A DNA stretch of 64,000 bases from Puccinia triticina (Eukaryota > Basidiomycota > Pucciniomycetes > Pucciniales > Pucciniaceae): positions 4,030,001 through 4,094,000 of the forward strand of contig NC_070569.1 of the NCBI RefSeq assembly GCF_026914185.1, given 5' to 3'. Every line of letters starts with the position of its first letter. Position 1 is the first letter of the stretch. A program made the position numbers and the translations under genes. The notes under the pieces were generated by a model. The model had not been told where the DNA came from. It worked only from the letters and a program-made list of their open reading frames with translations, and did not search any database. Of the stretch, positions 10,981 through 20,422 are shown piece after piece.

Positions 10981-12152
10981 CTGAGCAGGATCAAGATTGA
11001 GCAGATATTCAAGGTTATTCTGGTGGGAATGCACGTCCACTCGCAATGCTACCTCTTCAGAAGAGTGCTGCCAATGATGATCTGAACAGATCTGGAGGCA
11101 GCAGGCACGACGCCGAGGAGTGTTGATGATGGTGGAAGGATGATAGATTGCATCTGTCAGAGAAGGAAAAACAAGGAGAGAAAGAAAGAAAGAAAGAAGA
11201 GAGAGACCAAAGGAAAAGAGAACATACCTGGAGGCAGCAGGCACGACGCCGAGGAGTGTTGATGATGGTGGAAGGATGAGGAAAAGGGAAACCTTCCACG
11301 TCTGCTGCCTCCAGTGTACTACAAGAGCCTGTGAAACTGAAGTGAAATGTGAGAAAAGAAATGACATGTATGTAGCACACAAACGGAGAGATAGAAATGA
11401 AACAGTGACAGCTCTCCAACTCAACAGCCAAGCTGTGCTAGAGAGTGCTACAGCCTCCTCTCACCAAAGAAACGTGGAGGGCTTCTGTATTAGACAAGTT
11501 TACTCCAGCCACAATTTTTTAGCTTCCTTCTGGATATTCAAGGTTCTTTAAGGGAAACCTATGTGGTTTGTTTCTTACAAAAACCACAGAAAAAGAATGA
11601 TGTTAGGCAGGGGCAGCCCTGTGATCAAGGATAAGGCAAAGGCCAGAAAAGAAGGGCAGATCAAGCAGACACAGATTTGTACCTCTGTGATAAACAAGGT
11701 TCAGTGAAAGAGGTTAATTACTGTCAATATCCTAGGCGCCTGTGACGGTAGATATACTGGGAGCATAGAAATCTCTTTGGTGGTGATCCTGGGGTTATCT
11801 GGGGTGTGGTTCTGGTGTGCTGGAGTCTGTAGATCCTCCTCAGGCAAGGGGGATCCTGACTAAAAAAAATTTCACAGTTTGCTTATGTAATTTAAATATG
11901 TACATGTGGTTTGGCGCGCCTGGTAGCGCTGACACGTCACAACTGTGCATGCGCGCTACAACTCAGTAACTGGGAAGGAGTATAGTTATAAAGAATTGGT
12001 AAGCCGTAGATAGGGTTAAAATTGCATGAGGAAACAGAATATGAAGTCAAAACAAGGTTATCTCTTAAGATGAAAAAGATATGAAGTAATTCATATGTAA
12101 AAAATAGAAAAAGGCAGACTTTAGGTCAGCTGAGTTGACTCTAAGGCTGACA
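10864..12152. mobile_element. solo LTR (family L1) with internal insertion
   Basis: Begins TGTGAGCCTGAGTCTCTATA and ends CTCTAAGGCTGACA, so it has TG...CA ends. It is flanked by the 5-bp direct repeat TATGT (10859-10863 and 12153-12157), the hallmark of LTR-retroelement integration. A second full copy with its own target duplication lies at 57350-58319, and a reversed truncated copy at 52064-52463. This copy is longer because of an extra segment of about 365 bp near 11068-11432. It contains a (GA)n tract near 10949-10979. No internal domain is attached. Confidence 0.9.
11068..11432. mobile_element. small inserted repeat carrying hairpin unit H
   Basis: This segment is absent from the sister LTR at 57350-58319, where the flanks ('gagtgctgc' and 'gtgctacag') are close together, so it is an insertion. 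It contains two direct copies, about 138 bp apart, of a roughly 50-bp unit starting CTGGAGGCAGCAGGCACG. These are followed by an inverted partner CCTTCCACGTCTGCTGCCTC. The purine-rich spacer has runs of GAAA. The same architecture, with diverged sequence, occurs near 14240-14575. The exact ends are uncertain. Confidence 0.6.
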
Positions 12153-13335
12153 TATGTACTCTGAAGATCAACGCAAAGACCCTCATCTTGCAAGTACTCT
12201 AACTCATGATGGTCAACTACACAAAAATTACACATCATTCTTGTTCCTTCACACTTGATTTCCACTTTTGTTCCACTGCACTCTCCTTTTTCGCATGTTC
12301 TTTCCACAAAATGTGGTTTATTATTTTTCATAATGTGAATCTAAACAAAATTATGAAAAAGTGTCTTGTCCGTAATAAAAAGAAGAAAAAATGACCAAAC
12401 AAGATATATGATTAGTAAAAGAGAAACATCAGATAACATGGTTGCTGTCGACATCATCAAACAAATCATTGTCATGGTCAGCCAATCTGATCCTGTGTGA
12501 TTCAGTCAAATCTTCCAATGTACCTGATTCTCCATCTGAGTCTTGATTGTTAAGTACTTCTTCTTCTAAGATCAGATCAAGGCCTGATGAAATGCGCTCA
12601 TGGTAGACTTTGGACTTGAGTAAATCACTCAGGGCAAACCACATGTTGGGTAGGACTTTGTGCCACACTAATTGTTTTGCTAGCATTTTGTTAATGGTTC
12701 CGCTCCATATGATAAGAAGTGATTTGTGCTGATGTTGATACATTTCCAGCTTGTCCCTTAGCAACCGCTTGCCACTTAGCAAAGTGATGGCGCCTTGGCC
12801 ATCCTTGCCGAATGCAATGTTCATTGCATCTTTCAGCTCGGTACTTAAAGGGCCTGAGAAAGATGATTGGATTAGTCAGTTCACACAACATTATGCAAAA
12901 AATGAGGAGAAAGGTACCTTTTTTTTTTTTAGTGAAATTTGGCCTATGGCATTGCACACTATGAATCTGAGTAACATCTACGTGACATGATGAATACACT
13001 TTATTTTGACTAACACAACTACGGGACTGCTAGTGTTATGAAAGGAAGGGATTGAGAGTGATAACACGGGTGAAAGAAGGAACAGAGAGGGGAAGGAGGA
13101 AAAGGGAACAAATGATCTTGAGGGGAGACCGTGAGGATGCTGAGTTATTAAGGAAGTTGTTTGGAAAATCAATTTGAGTTGATCAAGAAATTTGCCAGAG
13201 CCACCTCAGCTTTTTGATTGCCAAGGACCAAGTCGAGTCTATCCGCCCTGAAGTGAATCCGTAAAAGACGCAGGTGTCTGCGGAGCGTCCTCCTCTGGAC
13301 TCGACCACTCAGGCAGAAGTTCATGAGGTGGAGAT
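12153..13335 (-). pseudogene. unrecognised exon-like ORF in repeat-rich spacer
   Basis: The minus strand has a 131-codon frame at 12429-12824 that can be extended upstream to a splice-acceptor-like CTTTCTCAG near 12854, adding residues such as PLSTELKDA before the first Met. The predicted C-terminal third is acidic (many D/E around LEEEVLNNQDSDGES). I recognise no domain. It may be the last exon of a transposon protein or of a degraded gene. The remainder of the spacer (12860-13335) has a T tract and no other gene. Confidence 0.3.
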
Positions 13336-13723
13336 CAGGATGCAAACGGGTTGGGTTTGGGTTGGAAAACAGTGCCCAAACCTGAACACAATTAAGTGTT
13401 GGGTTGGGGCAGAAATTCCAAAAGACTGCCCAAACCCAAACCCGACTAAGGAGCAGATGGGTTGGGTTGGGTCCATGTTGGGCCAAGCTTGACCCGGTAA
13501 TTTTGAGTGATAGAACATGAGAGAGTAACAATTTGAAAAGAAATAGACAAAAAACAAAATTTGTTGCTGATTTTCATGTATGAATATAGAGAAGGAAATG
13601 ATTTAACAACCAAATTAAACTAAATATTGGATGTGTTATCCAACTTGTCATCTACATCATCCATAATTATCCCCTCTTCTGTGCGCATACAAGCGCCTCA
13701 AGAGTGCTTGGTTTCATTTGGGT

Positions 13724-14242
13724 TCAATAACTGCTGAGCACTCGTCCACCTGTGGAGAATGCCGACTCCAATGCAATAGAAGTCATTGGAGTCATAAGGA
13801 TTGATTGCGCTAGTATTGCCAGGGTTGGGAATTGTTTTCTGTGGGTGCTCCACCAGGAGAGGACTGAAAATTTTGTTGATTCAGTAATGATTGGGGGTTC
13901 CTGGAGATACAGATCAAGTTCGGCGGTGGTCAAGACTGATTGGGAAACATTCTTCTGCTTGAGATATTGCTTGAATTGCTGGTCATCTTCATCAAAATTA
14001 ACCACTTTCTCCGCAACGGTTGGGTTGTTTTGTTTGGGATCTGGGCTTGGGCGATCATTTGAGAGTGATTTGTTTTTGTTACAAATCACTTCGGCAAACC
14101 AGGTGGAAAGGGTCTTCTTGAATCTATTGATGCTGATTGTTGCTTGCTTGTCACCAAGTTCTTCAGACAGAATAAATTCCACACGCTGGAACTTGCATCG
14201 TGGATCAAAGACTTGGCTGATTGCCGCAAACACTACAAACAT
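13724..14242 (-). pseudogene. hAT transposase, C-terminal dimerisation region
   Basis: A 172-codon frame whose last half matches the hAT family C-terminal domain: ELDLYLQEP, then FSVLSWW, then FPTLAILAQ, then SIALESAFSTGGRVLSSY. The frame hits TGA exactly where the family normally has an arginine, and homologous-looking residues (KPSTLEALVCAQ) continue after it. The stop is therefore probably a CGA-to-TGA change. The upstream exon border (acceptor CTGTCCTCAG) coincides with the hairpin-unit insertion near 14260. The protein would act in the nucleus on the element's ends; here it is inactive. Confidence 0.8.
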
Positions 14243-14580
14243 CTATTTGATGAGCGTAACTGAGGACAGCGAGCACGGTGTGGGAGGTGTCGGAGGTTTG
14301 TGGAAGGATAGTTGATTGCAGATCAATGAGACAAAAAGATGAGAAAACAATGAACCAAAGGAAAAGAGGAAAAGAAACTGAGAAACTACCTACCTGAGGA
14401 CAGCGAGCACGGTGTGGGAGGTGTCGGAGGTTTGTGGAAGGATGAAGAGAGTTTCCTTCCACGTGTGCTGCCTCAGGTAGACTACATACATCCTGTGACA
14501 TGTGAGTGAAAAGGAAAGAACAGGTGTGAAGCAGAAAAGAAAACAGCAAAACCTGAGTTTTAACTCAACACTATTATTTT
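14243..14580. mobile_element. second copy of hairpin unit H
   Basis: Two direct copies of a roughly 50-bp unit starting TGAGGACAGCGAGCACGG occur at about 14261 and 14394, separated by a purine-rich spacer. An inverted partner CCACGTGTGCTGCCTCAGG follows near 14459-14479. The order and spacing match the insertion at 11068-11432, and both end near AACTCAACA. Sequence identity between copies is moderate, so this is an older or different subfamily member. Confidence 0.5.
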
Positions 14581-15573
14581 GCCCAAAAAAGAAATAAAAG
14601 TCAACATGAAAAAAATGAAACCAGAATTTCACTCAGGGGAACAAACTGAGCATGCTGAGCCAAAAAAATAAAATGTCCCAAACTGAGCAAAAATCATTGG
14701 ACAATGTTTTGGGATGGTTTTTTTTCACGGGCCTGGCAGGCCTGGAGCAGGCTTGAGCGGGCCTGGAGTGGGCCTGAGACGGGCCTGCCCCAAAAGTACA
14801 TTGGGTCAGTATTAAAGGATTTTGCCTTGCCGTGGGAGCTTCTGGGGCTTTTGATGGGCCCAAAATTGCAACATGGGCTTTTGGTGGTCTAGAAGTATCA
14901 ACCTGGGCCACTGAATAGCCCATGGGCCTTTGAATTCCCAGAAAGCCCACCATGAGCCCCCACATAGCTAATGGGCTCTTGGTAACCCATGAAGATCTCC
15001 ATGGGCCAACAGATACCCTCATGGGCTTTTGGTGGCCCATGAAGATCTCCATGGGCCAACAGATATCCTCATGGGCTTTTGGTGGTCCAAAACGCTCCTC
15101 ATGGGCTTTTTGTGGCCCAGAAAGGAGGCAAAAAGCCCATGGGATCCCATGATGGAAGTATCTGTTGGCCCATGGGGATCTTCATGGGCAACCAAGAGCC
15201 CAAAAGCTATGTGGGGGCTCATGGTGGGCTTTTTGGGAATTCAAAGGCCCATGGGCTATTAGGTGGCCCAGGTTGATACTTCTAGACCACCAAAAGCCCA
15301 TGTTGAGATTTTGGGCCCATCAAAAGACCCAGCAGCTCCCATGGCAAGGCAAAAAACCTTTAATACTGACCCAATGTGCTTTTGGGGCAGGCCCATATCA
15401 GGCCCGCTCAAGCCCGCTCCAGGCCTGTGAAAAAAAAACCATCCCAAAACATTTTCCAATGATTTTTGCTCAGTTTGTGACATTTTATTTTTTTGGCTCA
15501 GCATGCTCAGTTGGTTCCCCTGAGTAAAATTTTGGTTTTATTTTTTTCATGTTGACTTTTTTTTTTGGGGGGC
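14581..15573. mobile_element. 1-kb foldback element inside the hAT
   Basis: The outer arms are complementary: GCCCAAAAAAGAAATAAAAG with AAAGTCAACATG at the left matches CATGTTGACTTTT...GGGGGGC at the right. The complement continues inwards through the CTGAGCATGCTGAGCC and TTGGGTCAGTATTAAAGG blocks to a centre near 15080. The middle is a run of short repeats built on ATGGGC and GCCCAT (GGCCCATGAAGATCTCCATG and variants). No gene. The many open frames are by-products of the repeats. Confidence 0.85.
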
Positions 15574-15589
15574 AGGCTTTAGGCACGCC

Positions 15590-16490
15590 AAAAATTTACT
15601 AGATGCACACCAAAAAAGGCGTGAACCTCCGATCACTCCAATATTTTTGGAGTGGGAGGTGGTTCACTCCAAAACCAGACCTTTTTTGGAGTGCACATCC
15701 CTGCACTCCATGCTGGTTGGGAGTGAACAACTGGGCACTCCCTTTTTGTTACTATTCTCCACGGCCAGTGGAGGCCCGCAATCAAACAAAGGCACTTCCC
15801 TCAATGGCCGGCCTGCGGCCATCGAGGTCAGTACATATTGACCGCCACACATATACAAGGCTCTCGATGACTGGGACCGACCAGTCATCAAGGGGACACA
15901 AGCCTCTCAATGACCGGGACCAAACAGTCATCGAGAAGACACAACCCTCTCGATGACCAGTTGGTCCCGGTCATTGAGAGGACACAATCCTCCCGATGAC
16001 CGGGACCAAACAGCCATTGAGGGGACTCAACCCTATCAATGACTGGTTGCCGGGAACAAACGGTCATCAAGAAGACACAACCCTCTCGATGACCGGTTGG
16101 TCCCAGTCATTGAGAGGACACAATCCTCCCAATGACCAGGACCAAACGGTCATCAAGAGGAATCAGCTCTCTCGATGACCGGTTGGGCCCGGTCGTCAAG
16201 AGATTCAGAGGACAGCCCTCTTGATGATCTCAATGACCGGGACCAAACAATCATCAAGAAGACACAATCCTCTCGATGACCGGTTGGTCCCGGTCATTGA
16301 GAGGACACAACCCTCCCAATGACCGGGGCCAAACGGTCATTGAGAGTACTTAACCCTCTCGATGACCGGTTGGTCCGGTCGGTCCCGGTCATTGGGAGAT
16401 TGAGAGGACAACCCTCTTGATGACCTGGACCGACTGGTCATCGAGAGGACACAGCCCTCTTGATGCCCAGGACCAAATGGCCATCGCCCA
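15590..16490. mobile_element. dyad-array element D, probably truncated
   Basis: The left part (15600-15790) has the same design as the ends of element A but with a changed motif: CACTCCAATATTTTTGGAGTG instead of ACCCCAATATTTTTGGGGT. From 15790 to 16480 there are about 15 units with a 43-bp period, each containing a dyad like ATGACCGG-TTGGTC-CCGGTCAT and a spacer such as GAGAGGACACAACCCTC. No right-hand terminal repeat was found; the array stops against hAT transposase sequence near 16490. Confidence 0.7.
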
Positions 16491-16499
16491 ATTCGTTGG

Positions 16500-16987
16500 C
16501 GATTTTGCTGACAAGGCTGAGAGCTTCAGTAATGTCTACTTGCTTGCGCTGATGTAAGAGTTGCATTGCTTGAGGTGGCGCCATAAGTGCTTAGTCCCGT
16601 TGCTGCTCTTGCCATCCAGTTGTTGTTGGCAGTGTCGACATTGAGCTTTGGTAGCCTCACCTTTAAAAAGAAGAGAAAAAAACAGGTCAATTGTCAGTAA
16701 ATGAGAACATATTAATATGATCTAGATTCTAGATATTGCAAAGGAAATTGATACTTGCCAGTTCCTTTCTTTGTGAATTGCTCCCAAATGTCGCTGGTGG
16801 TCTTTTGCTTCTTCGATACTTGGGTTTCGCTTGATTCTTGTGTGCCAAACGGTTGTTTTTCACTCTGCTGAGTGCTTGCTTGAGCAGGAGCCGTATCCTT
16901 GGTGGTACGAATTACCTCAATGGGGGAATCTTCATCAGACAAAGGGGAAATCACAGCAGCGGGTCGTTTGCGTTTGGAGCGTGCCAT
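16500..16987 (-). pseudogene. hAT transposase, N-terminal BED-finger exons
   Basis: Exon 1 (16759-16987) begins MARSKRKRPAAV and ends at TSDIWEQFTKKGTG. Exon 2 starts at 16660 and reads GEATKAQCRHCQQQLDGKSS followed by HLWRHLKQC. This is a BED-type zinc finger (C-x2-C ... H-x4-H/C) as found at the N-terminus of hAT transposases. The frame is restored only if the intron donor is GCAAGT (16758 downwards), so it appears to be a GC-AG intron. The frame ends at TAG after SASK, just before array element D. It belongs with the C-terminal piece at 13724-14242. Confidence 0.75.
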
Positions 16988-17316
16988 CGTTGGACCGCCA
17001 ACCGTCTTGAACATCGATTTTGGGGCAGAATCAGATGGGATGATGGTTGATATGTACCTCTGGGCATGGCCGTGGGTCTAGCCTTGCACAACAATAAGAG
17101 ACATGTCAAGAAATGTCACAAGTCACAGCTTCTAATTGGGTCATAGCCGGGTCTTTGGGCCGACCCAAAATGATAAACACCTGCCCACAACCAAACCCAA
17201 TTAGTCCTTGGGTCGGGGCGGGTTGGGTCAAAATCACAAATAGACTACACAAACCCGCCCTGAGACCCGACGGGTCTCGGGTTGGTGTTGGGTTGACCTG
17301 ACCCACTTGCATCCTG

Positions 17317-18669
17317 AGCAAGGGGGGCATCAAGGATTCTGGGATTGGGATTGGATGCGGGATTTGCAGCAAGATACAGTATAGAGCTGCCCTTGCATGC
17401 ATACCTGCACCCACCTTGGGATTGGGGGTCCATAGGTCCTGACCTTGTACTTTCAAGGCACCATTATTCCACTCAGGCATTCTGGTTACGTATAACCACT
17501 AGTTTATCCCATAAACATTTTGGCTTCTACGGTCAAGCCATGTTGGGGACTGATACCAGAGCTGGATTTATGAAGAAAATATATACTGCACCTATTGCGC
17601 AAATCCTAGATTTTGTAAGAATGCAGGCCAAGGGGCGCAGAAACCAACTCACAAAGTGAGGAAGGTGCTGCAAACCGCATCAGCTGCAGAGAAAGGTAAG
17701 CAAAGCAAACCCCAATCCGCAGCCCAAGCTGCTTGCGCGGCGGGAAAACTGAGTGAATCTTTGTTGATCCAATCAGGTACCGCCACAACAAACAGCAAGA
17801 TCGAGAAAACAGTAGTACACTGCCAATTGCCTCTACTGGAAAGGATCACAGCAAGCAAACCAGGTGAGCTATGAATCCAGACCTAAAGAAGAGAAGTTCA
17901 AGCTAATGCTTCAACCACTCCTGCAGGTGAAAAACCAAAAGGAGAGAACACGCAAAGAACCATTGTCAAACAAATAAGTTCCAAAGACAGTGAGTAGCGG
18001 AGTTCAAACAACAGCTCAGACAAGCAGAGAAAAGGAGCTAAAAGGCTATCCTGTTTTACAGATAGCAGCAGCAATACCAGCCCGCACGAGCGCCACAGCT
18101 AGGCTAAAAGGAGGCAAGAGCCTCAGCCGAGTAAGCTACAAGATAGCCATACAAAGAAAAGCAAGAAAGAGGAGAAAGCTGACAATGTGCCGCTTGACAA
18201 CAGCCCAGTTGCTATCAACAGCACAGACTATCGCCACCTACCCCATTCCCAATAAACACACTCAGCGGCCCCTCTGCCTGCTTCTAGGTACAGACCTTTT
18301 CCCGAACTTGTCTTTAACTCACTAGTTGTAGTTATTCTAGTAGAGCAGAACTTAATGAAATACATATTCTAGTTGCTCCATTTCTTTCAGATTTTCCCCT
18401 TTTGTATGAGGAGTATGTAGACAATGTCAATTATGACATGGCTTGTGTCCCAAGCTCTAGTTCCACTGATTGTTGAGGTGCCTTCTAGTGGTGACACTCA
18501 AATAACGCCAAGTCTTGAATGTCTGTTGGCATGAAAATGAAAGACAAACATTTGCTGCTTTGAACATAGAAATTTTGCAAATAGTTTGGGAAGATTCTGG
18601 AGCCTGAGGCCATCCCACCTCACATTGCATGTCTTTTGCTTTGCTATATTGCTCCATTTACAAAATTCT
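17317..18669. other. non-coding, possible LTR and primer-binding site (minus strand)
   Basis: No gene recognised. Near 17551-17565 the minus strand reads TGGTATCAGTCCCCAACATGG. It opens like a Met-tRNA primer-binding site, which would place an LTR at about 17565-18350 on the minus strand. That part is T/G-rich on the minus strand and lacks coding signals, as LTRs and leaders do. No matching second LTR or target duplication was found. Confidence 0.3.
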
Positions 18670-18678
18670 ATAAAAAAA

Positions 18679-20068
18679 CGGGTTTACTTCCCGCACGGAG
18701 GGAAACTTGTTGCGCACGGGAATTTCTGTTGGCTTGACGTCACGTGACGCCGGGCCCCCCTCCGTGCGTGCCACCAGCTCCCCTCAAAAAACTATCCGCA
18801 CACGGGGGTGCCTTGCGGTGACAGGTGGCCGGGTTGAGACACTCCGGCCATCTGAAGGAAACAAAACCCTTGACGACCAAAATAGACCGGTCATTGGGAG
18901 GCTACATCCCTCTCGATGACCGGAATAGACCGGTCATCAGGAGGCTAAAATCCTCTCAATGACCGGAATATACCGGTCATTGGGAGGCTACATCCCTCTC
19001 AATGACCGGCATAGACCGGTCATTGGGAGGCTACATCCCTCTCAATGACCGGCATAGAACGGTCATTGAGAGGCTACATCCCTCTTGATGACCGGAATAG
19101 ACCGGTCATCAGGAGGTTACATCCCTCCCAATGACCGGAGTAGACCGGTCACCGAGAGGATACATCTCTCTCAATGACCGGCATTCCGGTCATCAAGAGA
19201 ACACATCTCTCTCAATGACCGGCATTCTGGTCATCAAGAGAACACATCCCTCTCAATGACTGGCATAGACCGGTCATCAAGAGGGATGTGTTCCCTTGAT
19301 GACCGGTACAGACCGGTCATCGAGGGGGATGTGTCCTCTCAATGACTGGTCTATCCCGGTCATCAAAGGGGATGTGTCCCTTTGATAACCGGTCTATTCC
19401 GCTCCATCCATTGGGAGGGATGTAACCTCCCAATGACCGGTCTATTCCAGTCATCAAGAGCAATGTAGCCTCTCAATGACCGGTCTATGCCGGTCATTGA
19501 GAGGGATGTAGCCTCTCAATGACCGGTCTATGCCGGTCATTGAGAGGGATGTAGCCTCTCAATGACTGGTCTATGCCAGTCATTAAGAGGGATGTAGCCT
19601 CCCGATGACCGGTCTATTCCGGTCATTGAGAGGGATGTAGCGTCTTGATGACCGGTCTATTCCAGTCATTGAGAGGGATGTAGCCTCCTGATGATCGGTC
19701 TATTCGGGTCATCAAGAGGATTGTAGCGGTCTGTACCGGTCATTGAGAGGGATGTAGCCTCCCGATGACCGGTCTGTACCGGTCATTGAGGGGGATGTGC
19801 CCTCTCGATGACTGGAATGCCGGTCATCAAGAGAGATGTGATATACCCTCTTGATGACAGGTCTGTGCTGGTCATTGAGGGGATTGTTTCCTCCAGATGG
19901 CCAGAGTGCTTCACCCCGGCCACCTGTCACCGCACGGCACCCTTGTGTGCAGATAGTTTTTTGAGGGGAGCTGGTGGCGCGCACAGAGGGGGGCCCAACG
20001 TCACGTGATGTTGAGTCAACAGAAATTCCCGTGCGCAATAAGTTTCTCTCCGTGCGTGAAGTAAACCC
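18679..20068. mobile_element. foldback element E with 9-bp target duplication (MULE-like MITE)
   Basis: Terminal inverted repeats of about 190 bp: GGGTTTACTTCCCGCACGGA at the left and the complement of GGGTTTACTTCACGCACGGA at the right. The 9-bp direct repeat ATAAAAAAA flanks both ends (18670-18678 and 20069-20077), the size typical of Mutator-like elements. The interior (18840-19910) is about 24 units of 43 bp, each with the dyad ATGACCGG-CATAGA-CCGGTCAT or a variant and a spacer such as GAGAGGCTACATCCCTC. The orientation of the spacer flips near the centre (19270-19310), so the whole 1.39-kb element is one palindrome. No transposase. Confidence 0.9.
18840..19910. repeat. 43-bp dyad-unit array of element E
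   Basis: Roughly 24 units. The conserved core is CGG-N6-CCG within ATGACCGG...CCGGTCAT; the spacer is GGAGGCTACATCC in the left half and GGATGTAGCCTCC in the right half. Unit-to-unit differences are mostly CAATG/CGATG/TGATG alternation and single transitions. Regular spacing and a conserved dyad resemble a protein-binding array more than random tandem duplication, but function is unknown. Confidence 0.9.
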
Positions 20069-20422
20069 ATAAAAAAAAGTTGCCATGAATTGTTTCCTAA
20101 TGTGAATTGACTTTTCATTTGATCTTGGTAAAAAAAGCAAAAGAAGAAACATGCAAAAGAAAAAGGGAATAAAAAAAGTAAAGAAAATTGATATTTGCTG
20201 GTGGGTTGTCTACAATTTTTTTGCTGTTTTTGAGTTTGAAGTGGATTTGATGAAAGTTTGAACTGATTGTATGCAGTTGTTCTTGTCAGAATTTCTTCAT
20301 AACCTCTGCCTGGTATTTCGAGAAGTACCTACAACACGGGACAACAAGAAAAAAAAAATCACGTCAATGATAAGTCGAAGCGAGCAAGTAAGTGATGGTG
20401 GAAGACAGAGAAGATAAAACAG

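Larger units (their letters stand above)
13336..17316 (-). mobile_element. hAT transposon, minus strand, broken by nested repeats
   Basis: The termini match as inverted repeats: CAGGATGCAAACGGGT at 13336 and the complement of CAGGATGCAAGTGGGTCAGG ending at 17316. Both are followed by GGGT/GGTT-rich subterminal repeats (13345-13500, 17140-17305), a common hAT design. Between them, on the minus strand, lie an N-terminal BED zinc-finger part (16500-16987) and the C-terminal hAT dimerisation part (13724-14242) of one transposase. The central transposase is replaced by other repeats: a hairpin-unit insertion, a 1-kb foldback and a dyad array. An 8-bp target duplication could not be confirmed (GTGGAGAT against AGCAAGGG), so one end may be altered. 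Confidence 0.7.

Noticed and set aside
10879..11431. 181- and 124-codon minus-strand ORFs with many serines and leucines
   Set aside because: They run through the (GA)n tract and the hairpin insertion of a solo LTR; composition is low complexity and the sister LTR breaks the frame.
14633..15527. Several ORFs of 60-139 codons rich in GPHGLL-like repeats
   Set aside because: They are translations of the ATGGGC/GCCCAT microrepeats of a foldback element and appear on both strands.
13328..17324. 8-bp target duplication for the 13.3-17.3 kb hAT
   Set aside because: The flanking octamers differ (GTGGAGAT against AGCAAGGG), so the call rests on termini and transposase domains only.
18840..19910. 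CRISPR-like appearance of regularly spaced repeats
   Set aside because: The units are palindromic and the spacers are repeats too, their orientation flips at the element centre, the host is eukaryotic, and terminal inverted repeats with a target duplication show a transposon.
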